From Margaritifera margaritifera (taxonomy: Eukaryota; Mollusca; Bivalvia; Unionida; Margaritiferidae): a DNA stretch of 64,000 nucleotides. Both the position numbers and the translations under genes were made by a program. The notes beneath the pieces are model-generated. The model was not told the origin of the DNA and did not search any database. It worked only from the letters and a program-made list of their open reading frames with translations. The DNA lies in the NCBI GenBank assembly GCA_029931535.1, contig JAQPZY010001414.1, positions 1,876,001-1,940,000 on the forward strand, given 5' to 3'. Positions 37,764 to 49,842 of the stretch are shown here, piece after piece (within the stretch, counting starts at the first letter, position 1; every line of letters begins with the position of its first letter).

Positions 37764-37799
37764 ATGTATGTATGTATGTATGTATGTATGTATGTATGT
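37678..37799. repeat. (TA)n-(TG)n-(TATG)n composite microsatellite
   Basis: Sits directly upstream (on the minus-strand gene) of the first VWC exon. C has only the TA part (62,165-62,220). Confidence 0.95.
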
Positions 37800-38948
37800 C
37801 CCGAAATACACATTTACTAAAGTAATTATATACAATTAATTTCTAATTGAAAATATCTACTGTCTTCGTACACCATCTTGTAAATATGTAGTGATTCAAA
37901 CAGCAACACAACTAAATAGGTATTCAGTTATTTATTATGCAAGAAAGAATCCTAAATGTCTGATTTATTGTTCAGGAATATGTTTCATGTAGCTCCAGTA
38001 AATATGCTATATTATAGCGCATGAGCTCGCAATAGTATATCCATAATAGAGCCATAATTCATTACAACATTGTGATGCTAAATCGACTGAATACTGTTGA
38101 CACCATGTCACAAAATAAAGCAAATGATAGCTATGTAAAAGTGTATTCCACATTCAAAGAATGTTCACTGTTGAACGATAATGTGTCCATTATTTACTGT
38201 AAGAATGTTATATTTTTTCAGCGATTAAACATGTAAGACATGTTTTTTGTCATACGTTGCATACTTGGAAAGAAATGTTCTCTGCATACTTTGCAAACTT
38301 GTTTTTTTTTCTTACAAAAACAGACATAGAAACCATTGAAACTGAATGAAATGGAATGGTGACATGTTTTTAATAGAGCATGCGACCCAACGACTGAAAA
38401 TAGCAGCTTAAAATATAAGAACCTTTCCTTGGAGAAAACGCCCCAATAATGGTAAAACTGTTTGAGCTTCCAATGACTGGTCCCCCGGGACCTCCTGGAT
38501 TGGTACCTGAGGTAGGGAGTGGGGTGGATACTGCAATTGATAATAAATATTTTTAAGTATTGACATGTTACAGTTTAGTTCTTATCATGACTAAACGTTC
38601 GGAATTTTTGTGTGGTCGTAGAAATGTATGAAGTGATTGCAATATTAATAGATATAATTTTAAAAAAATGAAAAAGGTATTAAAATTGTTTTTTAAAATT
38701 ATAGCGAATTGTGACTTCTCGTCTCAAAGGGACACGAATGTCTTTGGTGATCAATTAGATCTTTACGCGATGCCACCTTAAAATTTGCTCACCTAAATAT
38801 CGTACAATGGATATGAAAACTCCAAGAAAGAAATTAATATCAAAAGTGCTGATTGTTAATTTGGAGTGCAATATGGGAAGACAGATCATACGATTGAGCT
38901 ATCTTGAAAGTAAATCAACCGAAATTACAGTTGTCAACATCGTTTGCC

Positions 38949-39170
38949 TACCGTGCATACTCATTGATAACTCGGGTCCAAGTGCAAACTGCATAGACCG
39001 AAAACTGCCGTCGCATAATGCGCCGTCAGATCTTGGTCTATGCAGTTTGTTTGGAGTAATCAGTGGAACAAAAAACATAGACCCTACTATGACGGCGCAT
39101 TACGCAACGGCAGATCTGATTGTATGTTGTTTGCAGCTGGACTCGACGTATAAGCGAGCAATATCGATAC
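38949..39170. mobile_element. Double-hairpin MITE-like element, B-3
   Basis: Starts TACCGTGCATACTC. First hairpin: GCAAACTGCATAGACC ... GGTCTATGCAGTTTG; second hairpin around GACGGCGCATTACGC. It lies just 3' of the 24-nt microexon in an intron; the C partner is at 63,599-63,818. The plus-strand ORF at 38,807-39,208 is an artefact of this element. Confidence 0.8.
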
Positions 39171-40159
39171 TTATCATTCGTCCATACCTGCGTTTCGCTG
39201 GGTTATGATTGCTGCAAGAAAGAATAGAAATAAATAATTTAAGAAAGTAATTATAAAGATGAACCATTGTTTTCCTCAATCAGATCTCTCAAGTTAAAAC
39301 TTTTCAAAATAAACTGCATGTTTTGTGTATAATTGTTTGTAAAATTTAAAGGTGATTTGACCAAAACAAGCCACCTTTTACACAATGGATATACAACAAA
39401 ACACATTACTATGGTTTTGTTCATCAAAATGTAAGATTTTAAAACGTGTCCTTACCTACAAATATGCTTTACTTTGAAGTATTAAAATTAGTTCATCGTA
39501 TTGGGTCAATATAAAGGAATACCATTTATTCTGGCTACATGGACGACAAAAAGCAACATTGATTTGCGACTGAAAGTGCGAGCTGTTCACACAAACCATT
39601 GCAGTGCATTTTGCCGAATTTTGATAATAATAAATCTTTTCAATCAGGAATGACAACATTGAAACATACTAGCCATTATTAATTATATGATAACAAACCT
39701 CAATAGACAGTATTGTTAAATAAAGGCAACATCCAGAGTTAAAGACACTTTACAATACTTCCTGTCTAGACTTGTTTTCTAAGTAAGGTTTAACAGCTCC
39801 TGAAAGCAAATTGAAAGATCAAGTCTGATCTTCATTTTAATAATCAGTCTAAGAAGCATTACACAGCAATAATGCCTCATTAACAATGGGAAAATTAAGC
39901 TTACTCCTCTTTTCCCTACAATAAACAACTATCTAGTCACTGCTTATCTTGTCATTTGTGTCCTCACCTGTCTCGCTTAGCTAGCTGCATGGCGTTAGAT
40001 GCTATTACTCGGCGGAGGGGGGGGGGAGTCCCAGGGATCAGGCTATAAAATAAATTAATAGAGGATATATTTCTTTTAAGTATACTTTTTATGTTTTCAC
40101 AAATTACTTTAAACTTTTCTTTATGCAATACAACATAGTTTACATCGTTTTTAACGAGT

Positions 40160-40262
40160 TTTGTCCCTGGTCTGCTGCTAAGTCAAAGCGACTCTTGCCC
40201 CTGGTCTACTACTGAGTCAAAGCGAGTTTTTCCCCTGGTCTGCTGCTGAGTCAAAGCGGAGT
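40160..40262. repeat. 34-bp tandem repeat, three units
   Basis: Units carry CCCTGGTCTGCTGCTGAGTC and AAAGCGA. Small local duplication. Confidence 0.85.
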
Positions 40263-40443
40263 TCTATACGTGATATATTTGTTCTTCTAGAACTTCGCAG
40301 AATTCTAATGTTTATGGCATGTATTTTTTCTATCTCAATTTACAAATCATTTATTTAATACATCCATCAAACATAATAGTTATTTTGAAAGTAAATACAT
40401 AAGCTATAAGCGCAGAGAACCACAGTCTTATTTTTCTGGTATT

Positions 40444-40725
40444 TCATAAAATTTGATTTTTTGTGTGTGTGGCATTTTCTGCTTTATAGATCATATTACT
40501 GCCCATTGGTAATAGTCTAATATGAGAAAAGCTTTCGGTCGACTTGTCTGTCACGGAAATTGTCACAAATTGATTCAGACTAGTCTTATTGAAATCAGTC
40601 ATAGACCCAGTCAGATCCCTCTTTGGATAAATATAGGTCATCATTCCTCTCGACCAGACTATATAACTCTCCCACACTCTGCCTGGGACATTGTCTACGC
40701 TTGCGCATGGCGATGAGAGAATCAA
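40444..40725 (-). other. Unassigned open frame, 93 codons
   Basis: A minus-strand frame with GRVWESYIVWSRGMM and SFSHIRLLPMGS. It is relatively rich in conserved-looking aromatic residues for this AT-rich background, but I recognise no domain and there is no second copy to compare. It might be an exon or the end of an ancient gene. Confidence 0.25.
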
Positions 40726-41154
40726 CTTCCTGTACTAGTCCTTCCAGACCATAATAGTCCACTTCCACCTTCAGAATATCGAGGTCTCTCTAACCTTAAG
40801 GAACCACAAGTATATCACTGTGCAGTTAGTTCAAGATGAATCTGAAATAGATACACAGGTATAGTTTTGTACTTTATTTGAATGAAACAAGTTCGCCTCT
40901 ATAGCGTAGGGTGGGAAGCTAATACTGGACACATTTGGATATGTATCATGCTTCAAGCTTCCATTAGAGTATCGGAATTTTTGTTTTGCTCAGAAGTGTC
41001 ATTTTTATGTAAGACAAATTGTTTAGACCGGTTTCTGTTGGCGTCGAAAATTCTTAACTCGGTTACTAAACAATTCGAAGAAAAAATACAATAAATATAA
41101 TAAATAGACAGAGTGTGTCGTTTATAGGCATGAATTAGTGACATAATCTGCTAT

Positions 41155-41514
41155 TTATGTCTCAAATGATGACATTTTAAAATAAAAATCCAAGAAATAA
41201 AGACCTTTGAAAAGCTCTGCTAATGTTGAGTTACTAAAAAAAGAACAATACTCATAAGGTGATATACTTATTGATTTTACACCTATTAAAGTATTGCTTG
41301 AATTAATAAGAAACATCTGCTTAGTTTCTTTTTCAATATACAATTGTTGCAATGAACATACCGTTCTACATGAGACCGAATTTGCATCAAACGTTTTCTC
41401 CAAATATTTGCTGGCACTGGCATACATCTTAACGTTGATGAAATAATTTGACTGCTGTGTATATAATGAAGATAACTGGTAAGTGTTCCCCTGAACGACG
41501 CAGACACTGCTCAA
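41155..41514 (-). other. Unassigned open frame, 119 codons
   Basis: One of the longest frames here not made of repeats. It starts with TTG, and the first ATG comes later (YFINVKMYAS). Four cysteines lie in the first half. No domain recognised, and no homologue in the window. Could be a chance frame. Confidence 0.25.
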
Positions 41515-41589
41515 AGATAACTATCTTATAATTTCTATTTACAACAATGTCTACAAATTTACAACGTAAAGAGTGTTAAAATATGAAAC

Positions 41590-44500
41590 GTAGTCACGTG
41601 CACACTCAACCCGCCCTCCCCTTCATTTCACATGCAAAGAAACAAAGTCACACCAAACCAAATCACACCATTTACGAACGATTTTCAACTGCAGCCAGGA
41701 CGTTATCTTTTTCACTCATAATTTGCTTTTGGATTAAACTTAATGATATCATGTTTTTCGCAATGATTCATATATTTATAGTTTGATGACAATCTTTAGA
41801 CACATTGCAGGTAATCAGACACTCACCTCAACACGTGCCCGTCCCTGTCAAGGAAGTAAGTGTCCCTCTCATCCCTATATCACGCTACGTCACCCGTGTA
41901 AATACTTCATAGTAGGCTTCCCTCGTACTTTGTCAAGGTAGATGTAGTGATGCTATAGAGTCTGCCCCCAACGTTGACTTTGAAAACCTTTCCCGCAGAG
42001 TAGTGATACTTCGACATGACTTCCCCGAGGGAAGTCAAGAACTATTCAGACTTACTACGTATTTTAATCAATACCGTCCTATTATGTGAGTATACATCTC
42101 CCTGTTAGTTAACCATAGCCGAAGGACCTGCAACCGAAAGTCTATTAAATGTCATGAGTAGATTAGAACTAGAAATGTGTGCAATGAACATGCATGTCAC
42201 AACATAGTGCCTGAAATAACCTACACACAAACATGAACCAAGATGTGACAGACAGACATACGGACAGATAAGGTTAACACTAAATACCCCTACCACATTT
42301 ATACCCTACACATTATTCACGTACTAAAATGATTTTATTTTTGCCTTTAAATACATTAGGAACTATTATTGTGTAATAACAGTTTTAGCGTGGTACATAA
42401 TATTCTTTAGAGGAGTAAACGTCTTCATTATGAAATTGTTGCAGTTTGAATGTTGTAAATCACGCAGTTCAAACAGAAATCCCTTTCCTGACAGTAACAA
42501 AAGGGAACTGTGTTACAGTAAGCTGTCCAAACCTGAAGGTCTGTATAAAAACGTTTTTTTTTTTGTTTTTTTTTTCGTAATGAAATATTCCTACTGCAAT
42601 TGCAAATGCAACCGATAACAACACATTGGCACTAAACTGAAACAAATCGATGTTATTGCTCGAATTTTTACAGAACTGAATCTAATGAAACGCATGTAGA
42701 CAGCAGGTTGCAACAGTAGTTGCATGAATAAAAATACAGGATCATCAGCGTTATTTATTTGTAATGATCATGAGGTGCTCGTTAGTATAATAATTCAAAA
42801 TATTACATCACTAAAGAAGATCACTAAGATACAGTCTGATATATTTTGTACACTTGGAATGTTGTAGAAACTTTCTTTCTTTTTTTACATCAAGTCCATA
42901 TACCCATCACCTTCCTATAAAAAGAACCTGAACCGATAAATTGTTTTCATACGTGTATGTTTTGTTTTTGTATTTGTTTGTTTTGTTGTTTGTTTGACTT
43001 TCTGAAGATTGTATACCCATATGCTCATTCCAATTATAATTTATACAAAAGATGGAAATAAATATATTTTTGCGAGCCTTGGTGAGAAAAGGCTGCAATT
43101 ATTCGCTGAGTTTTGTGACATTTATTGGTATGACGATTATTGCTGATTTTTGTCTTCAGAATACTGCATAACTGCGAGAATGATTCAGAAATTTTTACAG
43201 AACTGAATCTAATGAAACGCACGTAGACAGCAGCTTGCAACAGGTGTTGCATGAATAAAAATATGGGATCATCAAGGTTGTTTATTTATTTTGATCTTGA
43301 GGTGCTTATTAGTATAATAATTCAAAATATTACATCACTAAAGAAGATCACTAAGATACAGTCTGATATATTTTGTACACTTGGATTACCATAGAATCTT
43401 GATTTCTTTTTTACATCAAGTTTATATACCCATCACCTTCATATAAAAAAGAACCTAAACCTATAAATTGTTTTGATACGTGCATGTTTTGTTTTTGTAT
43501 TTGTTTGTATTGTTGTTTGTTCCTTTCTTTCTTTTCTGTGTGTGTGTGGGAGGGGGGGCGGGCTTGTTATAATTCTGTTTTTTTTTTGTTTTATTATGGG
43601 TTTGGTGTTTTTTTTTTGTTTTTTGTTTTTTGGTTTTGTTTACTTTGGGGGTGAGGTGGGGTTAATATAAGACTTCCTTAAGATTTTATACCCAGAAAAA
43701 ATTTGGAATTCACAGTTAAACAGATAATTGACACGAGTACTCATGCCAAATATAATTTATAAAAAAGATGATAATAAATATATTTTTGCGAGCCTTGGTG
43801 AGAAAAGGCTGCAATTGTTCGCTGAGTTTTGTGACATTTATTGATATGACGATTATTGCTGATTTTTGTCTTCAGAATACTGCATAACTGCGAGAATGAT
43901 TCAGAAATTACCTGAAAACTTGAGAACTGTCATTAAAACTCAAAGGGGTATGGGAGTACAAGAGAAGCTTGAGTCTTACATTACGTCATTACGTCACAAA
44001 TTACATCATGTGGTACAATTACACATATATAGGATTACTCTCTATTTGATATATGTAATATTACCACTTGAGTACTCATTCCAAATATAATTTATAAAAT
44101 GGATCGATGCGCACTCGCTTTGGTCCATATGGGCACAAATAACTAATTAAAACACGATAAACTGTAATGTTAATGTTTGGCTCTCAGTTGCTATGCTTTT
44201 GTGGTAAGATCGGCAAATCGAGTTTACATCCCATGAATGATCCATTTAGGAAGAAACTTTCGAATTGATGAAAATGATATGTCGGCCAGCTCTTTTCTGA
44301 GAAAAATCCCATCGTAGGTGCCCGCTATAAAAGTTATACTTGATGAGCTCTCCTAGTATGCATCCTGGTGTACCTGTGCGGCGACAACAATAAAATGAAA
44401 ATTTTTTAGGTTCAAGTCTACTATTGCAAACGGTTTACCTATACCTAGGCTTCTTCTGAAAAATTACATTTGTTTTTACCGGTAATTACTTTCAGCCAAT

Positions 44501-46003
44501 CAGCGACCATCATTCTTTCAATACGGTATTTAATATACCACCACACATAAGCTGGTTATGTAGTTCACAAAATAATTAGTTACCTGTGACCTAAAATGAA
44601 ATTTACTTTCATAATAATTATTCATACTAAACATTGCATTTTCTTGAAACCTCCTACAGACATTTGTTGCGTAATTACCGTTTAGAAGATATCCAGTAAT
44701 TTATTTCAATTTGGGAGCATGCTGGAATGATAAATTGATAATATTTTCCGTAAAAATAATAACAGTTTCCCTCTGAAACATCTTGATATATCCAACAAGA
44801 GGTATTTAGTTTCCTATGTGGATATGTAGTGTAAATTCCAAGCTAAATGCATTTCCGGCGCACATACCGAAGGGAGGTAATCCGGGATTGTTACACAGGC
44901 TCCAACACGATATAAAATATTTCAAAATTCTTACCTTTCTCCAAACATTACTCAATGTCATTGAATGCGCTTACATAAAAAAATTAGCTATTCCTCCTTT
45001 AGAGGGCAATGTCTGGCAAATGTTTATATAAAAGGTGCGCACGTACATTTATTGCCATAGAAAAGGGAGGTAAATCTTAAAATCTACTAATCCTTCTTTA
45101 CAGACTTCACTTTTCACCACATTTAAGTAACCAAGCGGCCCCTTTCTGTGTTAATGAAATCCCAAGTTAAATAGTTTATCCATTATGAAAGGAAAATGTT
45201 TCTTCGACCATTTGCATCATTGTACATGAATCATAGAGAAAGATACCCCACCATAATAAAATCAGTCAAATATTTTAGAAAATTACTGAAACTTACGGAA
45301 AAAGTCCAGAAGAAATCAAAATATCATCAATAAATTGCCATGTTACAGAAGCAAGATACGACACCTAACAAAAAGTGATCACGTCACCCCATTTAGTTGT
45401 CTGGTTTTGTCCGGGTAGGTGTATAAGGTTTGACAAAATAGGGAAAAATGCAATATTTTTATACAAACCTTAGTATAAAAACTGTACATTTTTCAGCCCT
45501 AAACTGTAATAATTGTTTTGTAAAGTCTAGAATTGTTAATCATACATGTATGTGCTCGAATTTACGACAATCATATTTTTGGGCAGATGTTATTATTACT
45601 GCTGCTGAGATAATGCATTACACAATATTTTATTAAGCGATCCCATAATACCTGTTTTTAAAATCCAGCGTGACTACAAAATATGTGCTGTTAGTAAAAG
45701 CGGCTAAAACTTACAAAAACAGACAACTTATTGATAAAATTACAAATAAATTCAGTATGACTGGCTTATAAAACGGATGAGAAAGGTCTTAGGGTATATT
45801 TTATCCAGGTCATTTCGAATCGGTATCTCTTGCTATAGGGTCAGACAACTAATTCAATTCCCACAGACTGTAATAAATAAACAGATAAATAAATACATAA
45901 AAAATATATATAAAAAGTAATATTCATATTGAGTTTGTAAATTATAAAAGTTTTCCAGGTAAATATGTTGGTAGTGTATTTTCACAAGATGAGAGATTGA
46001 GAG

Positions 46004-46077
<74 letters not shown>

Positions 46078-46288
46078 GATGTTTTTGTGTGTCTTCTGCA
46101 CTACAGAGAAGTAACACATCTACATTTTTTAACCAGGACTTTATAATCCGATTTCTGATGCTATGTCCTCCACGGCCTAATTCATGTTTCGGTTATAATG
46201 ACCTCAAGTGTTAAATTATACATATACATTCATATATATTTATTGCAGATTGAGGAGACATTCAATATTCAAGTTTTACAGTTTCATC
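41590..46288. other. Region downstream of the collagen-like gene, copy C
   Basis: No gene recognised. It is homologous to the A-side spacer and to 16,100-17,030 of A. An internal direct duplication is present in C only: the block with GAGCCTTGGTGAGAAAAGGC at 43,072-43,100 recurs at 43,786-43,814, and GAATCTAATGAAACGCA recurs at 42,676 and 43,204. A short segment at 45,425-45,500 stands where A and B have ~3.7 kb of inner gene duplicate. Confidence 0.6.
46007..46074. repeat. (GA)n microsatellite
   Basis: About 34 GA units; only a short run in A (12,104-12,118) and B. Confidence 0.95.
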
Positions 46289-46294
46289 TTTATT
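46289..46294 (-). promoter_or_regulatory. Polyadenylation signal, collagen-like gene copy C
   Basis: AATAAA on minus, about 75 bases past the stop at 46,369, same position as in A and B. Confidence 0.55.
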
Positions 46295-47752
46295 CAGAAA
46301 AATATATATTTTCAGTTGCGTGGAGTGTGCTGTTCTCAAAAGATCAAAACAAGAGAACATGGGTATATCTATTTGCTGCAAATTGCACAAGTCGGTTCTC
46401 GATACTGCTTATACTGAGGACACGGTAGTGAGCCACATGTGGCCTCGACTAAGTACAGGAGGTGACCGTACTCGGTCCGAAAGCCGGAGGGGTCCGCCTC
46501 TGGAGCCTGGTCCACACAGATATAATCCGTGGACGCCTGATGTCCATGATATCCCGTCATCAGATAGCCGTGATGTTCCACATGCCAGTCACCAAAGCAA
46601 CGATTTCTCGCTGGAAGCATAAAGGTGGAGATCCTCAACCTACTCCGTCAGACGACACGTTATGGGATGAGAGTGCATCGGCATTGGTCAGCTTGAAGAG
46701 TCTGACATCGCGGTATTCGGCGCCAAATATGAATGCATAACTCTCCAGGCCGTCTGTGTAGGTGCCCCATATTGGCTCATGTGGAAGGCAAAGAGTGATG
46801 ACCGCATTGCCAGTATAGTTAAAATTCGAACCTGCAGCGATACCTAAGTGCAAAATAAAACAAAAACCATGGCGATGAATGTTTTGTGTAATGAATAAAG
46901 TCAATGTACCACAAGAAATATACAGATAACAATGGGAAGAAAATATTGGTGTATTCATTGTCAAAGATATGTAATTATATCAACAGTTTTAACTGGTTTT
47001 CAAGTATAAAATACCGAAATAATGTTAGTATGATCACATCTTAGCGAGAAGCTTAATAAGTGACAACAACTAGAGTTCTACTTAACTAATGATCCCCCTG
47101 TATATTTACTACAAATTACATCATATTGACTATCTAATCACAAATATTACTAACCGGAATAAACTATTTCTGTATCGATATCGTCAGGGCATGTTGTTCT
47201 TCCCCACCGCGTGTATACAGCGCCACCTGTGTGTATTAAAGAGAATAGATGATGGCACCAAACAATTCTGATTGGAATTTTTTCTTCATAATGAGTAATA
47301 ATTCAATCAGAGCCTGAAATATTTGTAAAATATTACTGTCAGGAGTGCATTCAATAATTACAACAGGTTTTTGAAACCCATGATGCATGTTTGGTCAAGG
47401 TATAGGGCTCGCTCAATATCATAACGGCTGCAACAGTTTTAAATATCAATAAATAACGCATATCTCACTTGCAGACTGAACATTCAGCACACACTAATGT
47501 CCCTCCAAATTTAATTCGATTCAAAATTTGCGATAAAATTAGATGAAGTATGCTCGTACTTTAAAACGTTCTCGAGCAGTAATCCTCAACTACCAATATA
47601 CCCGTTGTATCAGGTGTAATAATTGAAATGCATCGATGCCCTTAAATTATTTGCTTGTGAGAAGGAGAAACGAAAAAGGGAAATTCCCAAACATTTTCAG
47701 TTACTTTTATTATCTTCAAATATTTATCAATAGTCAAAGTTTTCTGTTTTCT

Positions 47753-47760
47753 AGTGTGAA
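47753..47760. other. Empty LINE target site
   Basis: AGTGTGAA in C occupies the place where A and B carry the LINE fragment flanked by AGTGTCAA. This dates the LINE insertion after the split from C and before the A/B duplication. Confidence 0.8.
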
Positions 47761-48261
47761 AATGTTGGAAATTTTATCTTAAGATGGAGCATATGTTTAA
47801 AGTAGTTTTGAAAATACTTTTTTCTAATATATAGGCCATTTGTTAGATTCTCTGAATAGATCCTGGTTATGAGCTATTTATGAATGATGGAACCGAAATA
47901 ATTCCAAAACTGGTTCTGCTCTTGAAAGGATTAATATCAAGCAATGAACAATTAAACAGAAAACATGAGCGAAAATGGATATTCAAATTATGATATGGGT
48001 GAGCGGCTATCTCTAGCCGGTCCAAGATCTAAAGATAAAAGCCCATTTACAAGAATCTTTTCCATATGCTAAGAGAATGACTGTTAAATGTAACATCCTA
48101 TTCGGGACAATTTGAAAAGTGCAATAAGAAGGCATATTTTTTTTTAATTATTTTTACTTTGTTATTTGTTTAATTTTTTGTAAAGAATCCGATAGTCATT
48201 CATATTTCTTGTTATTTGCTTAATTTTTTTTTTTTTCATGTTCTCGAACATTTGCTTAATT

Positions 48262-49842
48262 GCGTGTCCTGTAGTAATCATACAGACTCGACCGATGGGC
48301 TATAGTACTGATATACACTGGACCGATGGGCCATAGTACTGACATACACTGGACCGATGGGCTATAGTACTGACATACACTGGACCGATGGGCTATAGTA
48401 CTGATATACACTGGACCGATGGGCTATAGTACTGATATACACTGGACCGATGTGCTGTATTACTGATATACACGGACCGATGGGCTATAGTACTGATATA
48501 CACTGGACCGAAGGGCTATAGTACTGATATACACTGGACCGATGGGCTATAGTACTGACATACACTGGACCGATGGGCTATAGTACTGACATACACTCGA
48601 CCGATGGGCTATAGTACTGATATACACTGGACCGATGGGCTATAGTACTGACATACACTGGACCGATGGGCTATAGTACTGAGATACACTGGACTGACGG
48701 GCTACAGTACTGACATACACTGGACCGATGGGCTATGGTACTGACATACACTCGACCGATGGGCTATAGTACTGACATACACTCGACCGATGGGCTATAG
48801 TACTGATATACACTGGACCGATGGGCTATAGTACTGACATACACTGGACCGATGAGCTATAGTACTGATATACACGGACCGATTGGCTATAGTACTGATA
48901 TACACTGGACCGATGGGCTATAGTTCTGATATACACGGACCGATGGGCTATAGTACTGATATACACTGGACCGATGGGCTATAGTACTGATATAGAATGG
49001 ACCGATGGGCTATAGTACTGATATACACTGGACGATGGGCTGTAGTACTGATATACACTGGACCGATGATCTATAGTACTGGTATACACTGGACCGATGG
49101 GCTATAGTACTGATATACACTCGACCTATGGGCTATAGTACTGATATACACTGGACTGATGGGCTATAGTACTGATATACACTGGACCGATGGGCTATAG
49201 TACTGATATACACTGGACCGATGGGCTACAGTACTGATATACACTGGACCGATGGGCTATAGTACTGACATACACTGGACCGATGGGCTATAGTACTGAT
49301 ATACACTGGACGGATGGGCTATAGTACTGACATACACTGGACTGATGGGCTATAGTACTGATATACACTCGACCGATGGGCTATAGTACTGACATACACT
49401 GGACCGATGGGCTATAGTACTGATATACACTCGACCTATGGGCTATAGTACTGATATACACTGGACTGATGGGCTATAGTACTGATATAGAATGGACCGA
49501 TGGGCTATCGTACTGATATACACTGGACCGATGGGCTATAGTACTGATATAGAATGGACCGATGGGCTATCGTACTGATATACACTGGACCGATGGGCTA
49601 TAGTACTGATATACACTGGACTGATGGGCTATAGTACTGATATACACGGACCGATGGGCTATAGTACTGATATACACTGGACTGATGGGCTATAGTACTG
49701 ATATACACTGGACTGATGGGCTATAGTACTGACATACACTGGACCGATGGGCTATAGTACTGATATACACGGACCGATGGGCTATAGTACTGATATACAC
49801 TGGACCGATGGGCTATAGTACTGATATACACTGGCCTGTTGT
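48262..49842. repeat. Expanded 31-bp minisatellite in intron 2, copy C
   Basis: About 50 near-identical units of ATAGTACTGATATACACTGG plus ACCGATGGGCT, without spacers. Most variation is GATATACAC/GACATACAC and TGGACC/TCGACC. C units share GATGGGCT, where A and B have GATGGCCT, so the array has been homogenised separately. Confidence 0.96.

Larger units (their letters stand above)
33124..39211 (-). pseudogene. VWC-ShKT gene, disrupted copy B
   Basis: Exons found by match to C: 39,188-39,211 (24 nt), 38,423-38,530 (Gly/Pro-rich, TNPGGPGGPV), about 37,550-37,670 (first VWC half), about 36,503-36,605 (second VWC half), 35,995-36,012 (18 nt), and the start of the terminal exon at about 33,124-33,171. 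Lesions: an in-frame TAA in the first VWC half where C reads CAA; the last VWC cysteine is serine (LNS for LNC); the ShKT exon is missing because sequence matching C 58,345-58,983 is deleted; and a 2,057-bp deletion truncates the terminal exon after CAGCATCG. Splice borders elsewhere are kept. A truncated protein ending inside the VWC domain is possible. Confidence 0.75.
19041..39400 (+). repeat. Copy B: second palindrome arm plus outer half of the unit
   Basis: From 19,117 to 34,299 this is the reverse complement of copy A. From 34,300 to about 39,400 it matches C 57,690-64,000 directly. The first ~70 bases (19,041-19,112) match C 41,640-41,715, after which ~2.6 kb present in C (and inverted in the A spacer) is missing. 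The copy probably continues to about 41,590, but its C counterpart would lie past the window end. Confidence 0.92.
39212..41589. other. Region between copies B and C, single in window
   Basis: No repeat partner in the window, because C would continue past its end. Contains a 3-unit, 34-bp tandem repeat and two unassigned minus-strand ORFs described separately. A minus ORF at 39,456-39,659 has several cysteines and is followed by TAG|GTAAGG, so it could hold an upstream exon, but this is weak. Confidence 0.5.

Noticed and set aside
38807..39208. 133-codon plus ORF
   Set aside because: Half of it is the double-hairpin element; it is antisense to the microexon and not open in C.
48262..49842. 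CRISPR-like array
   Set aside because: Units are contiguous with no unique spacers, in an animal genome: a minisatellite.
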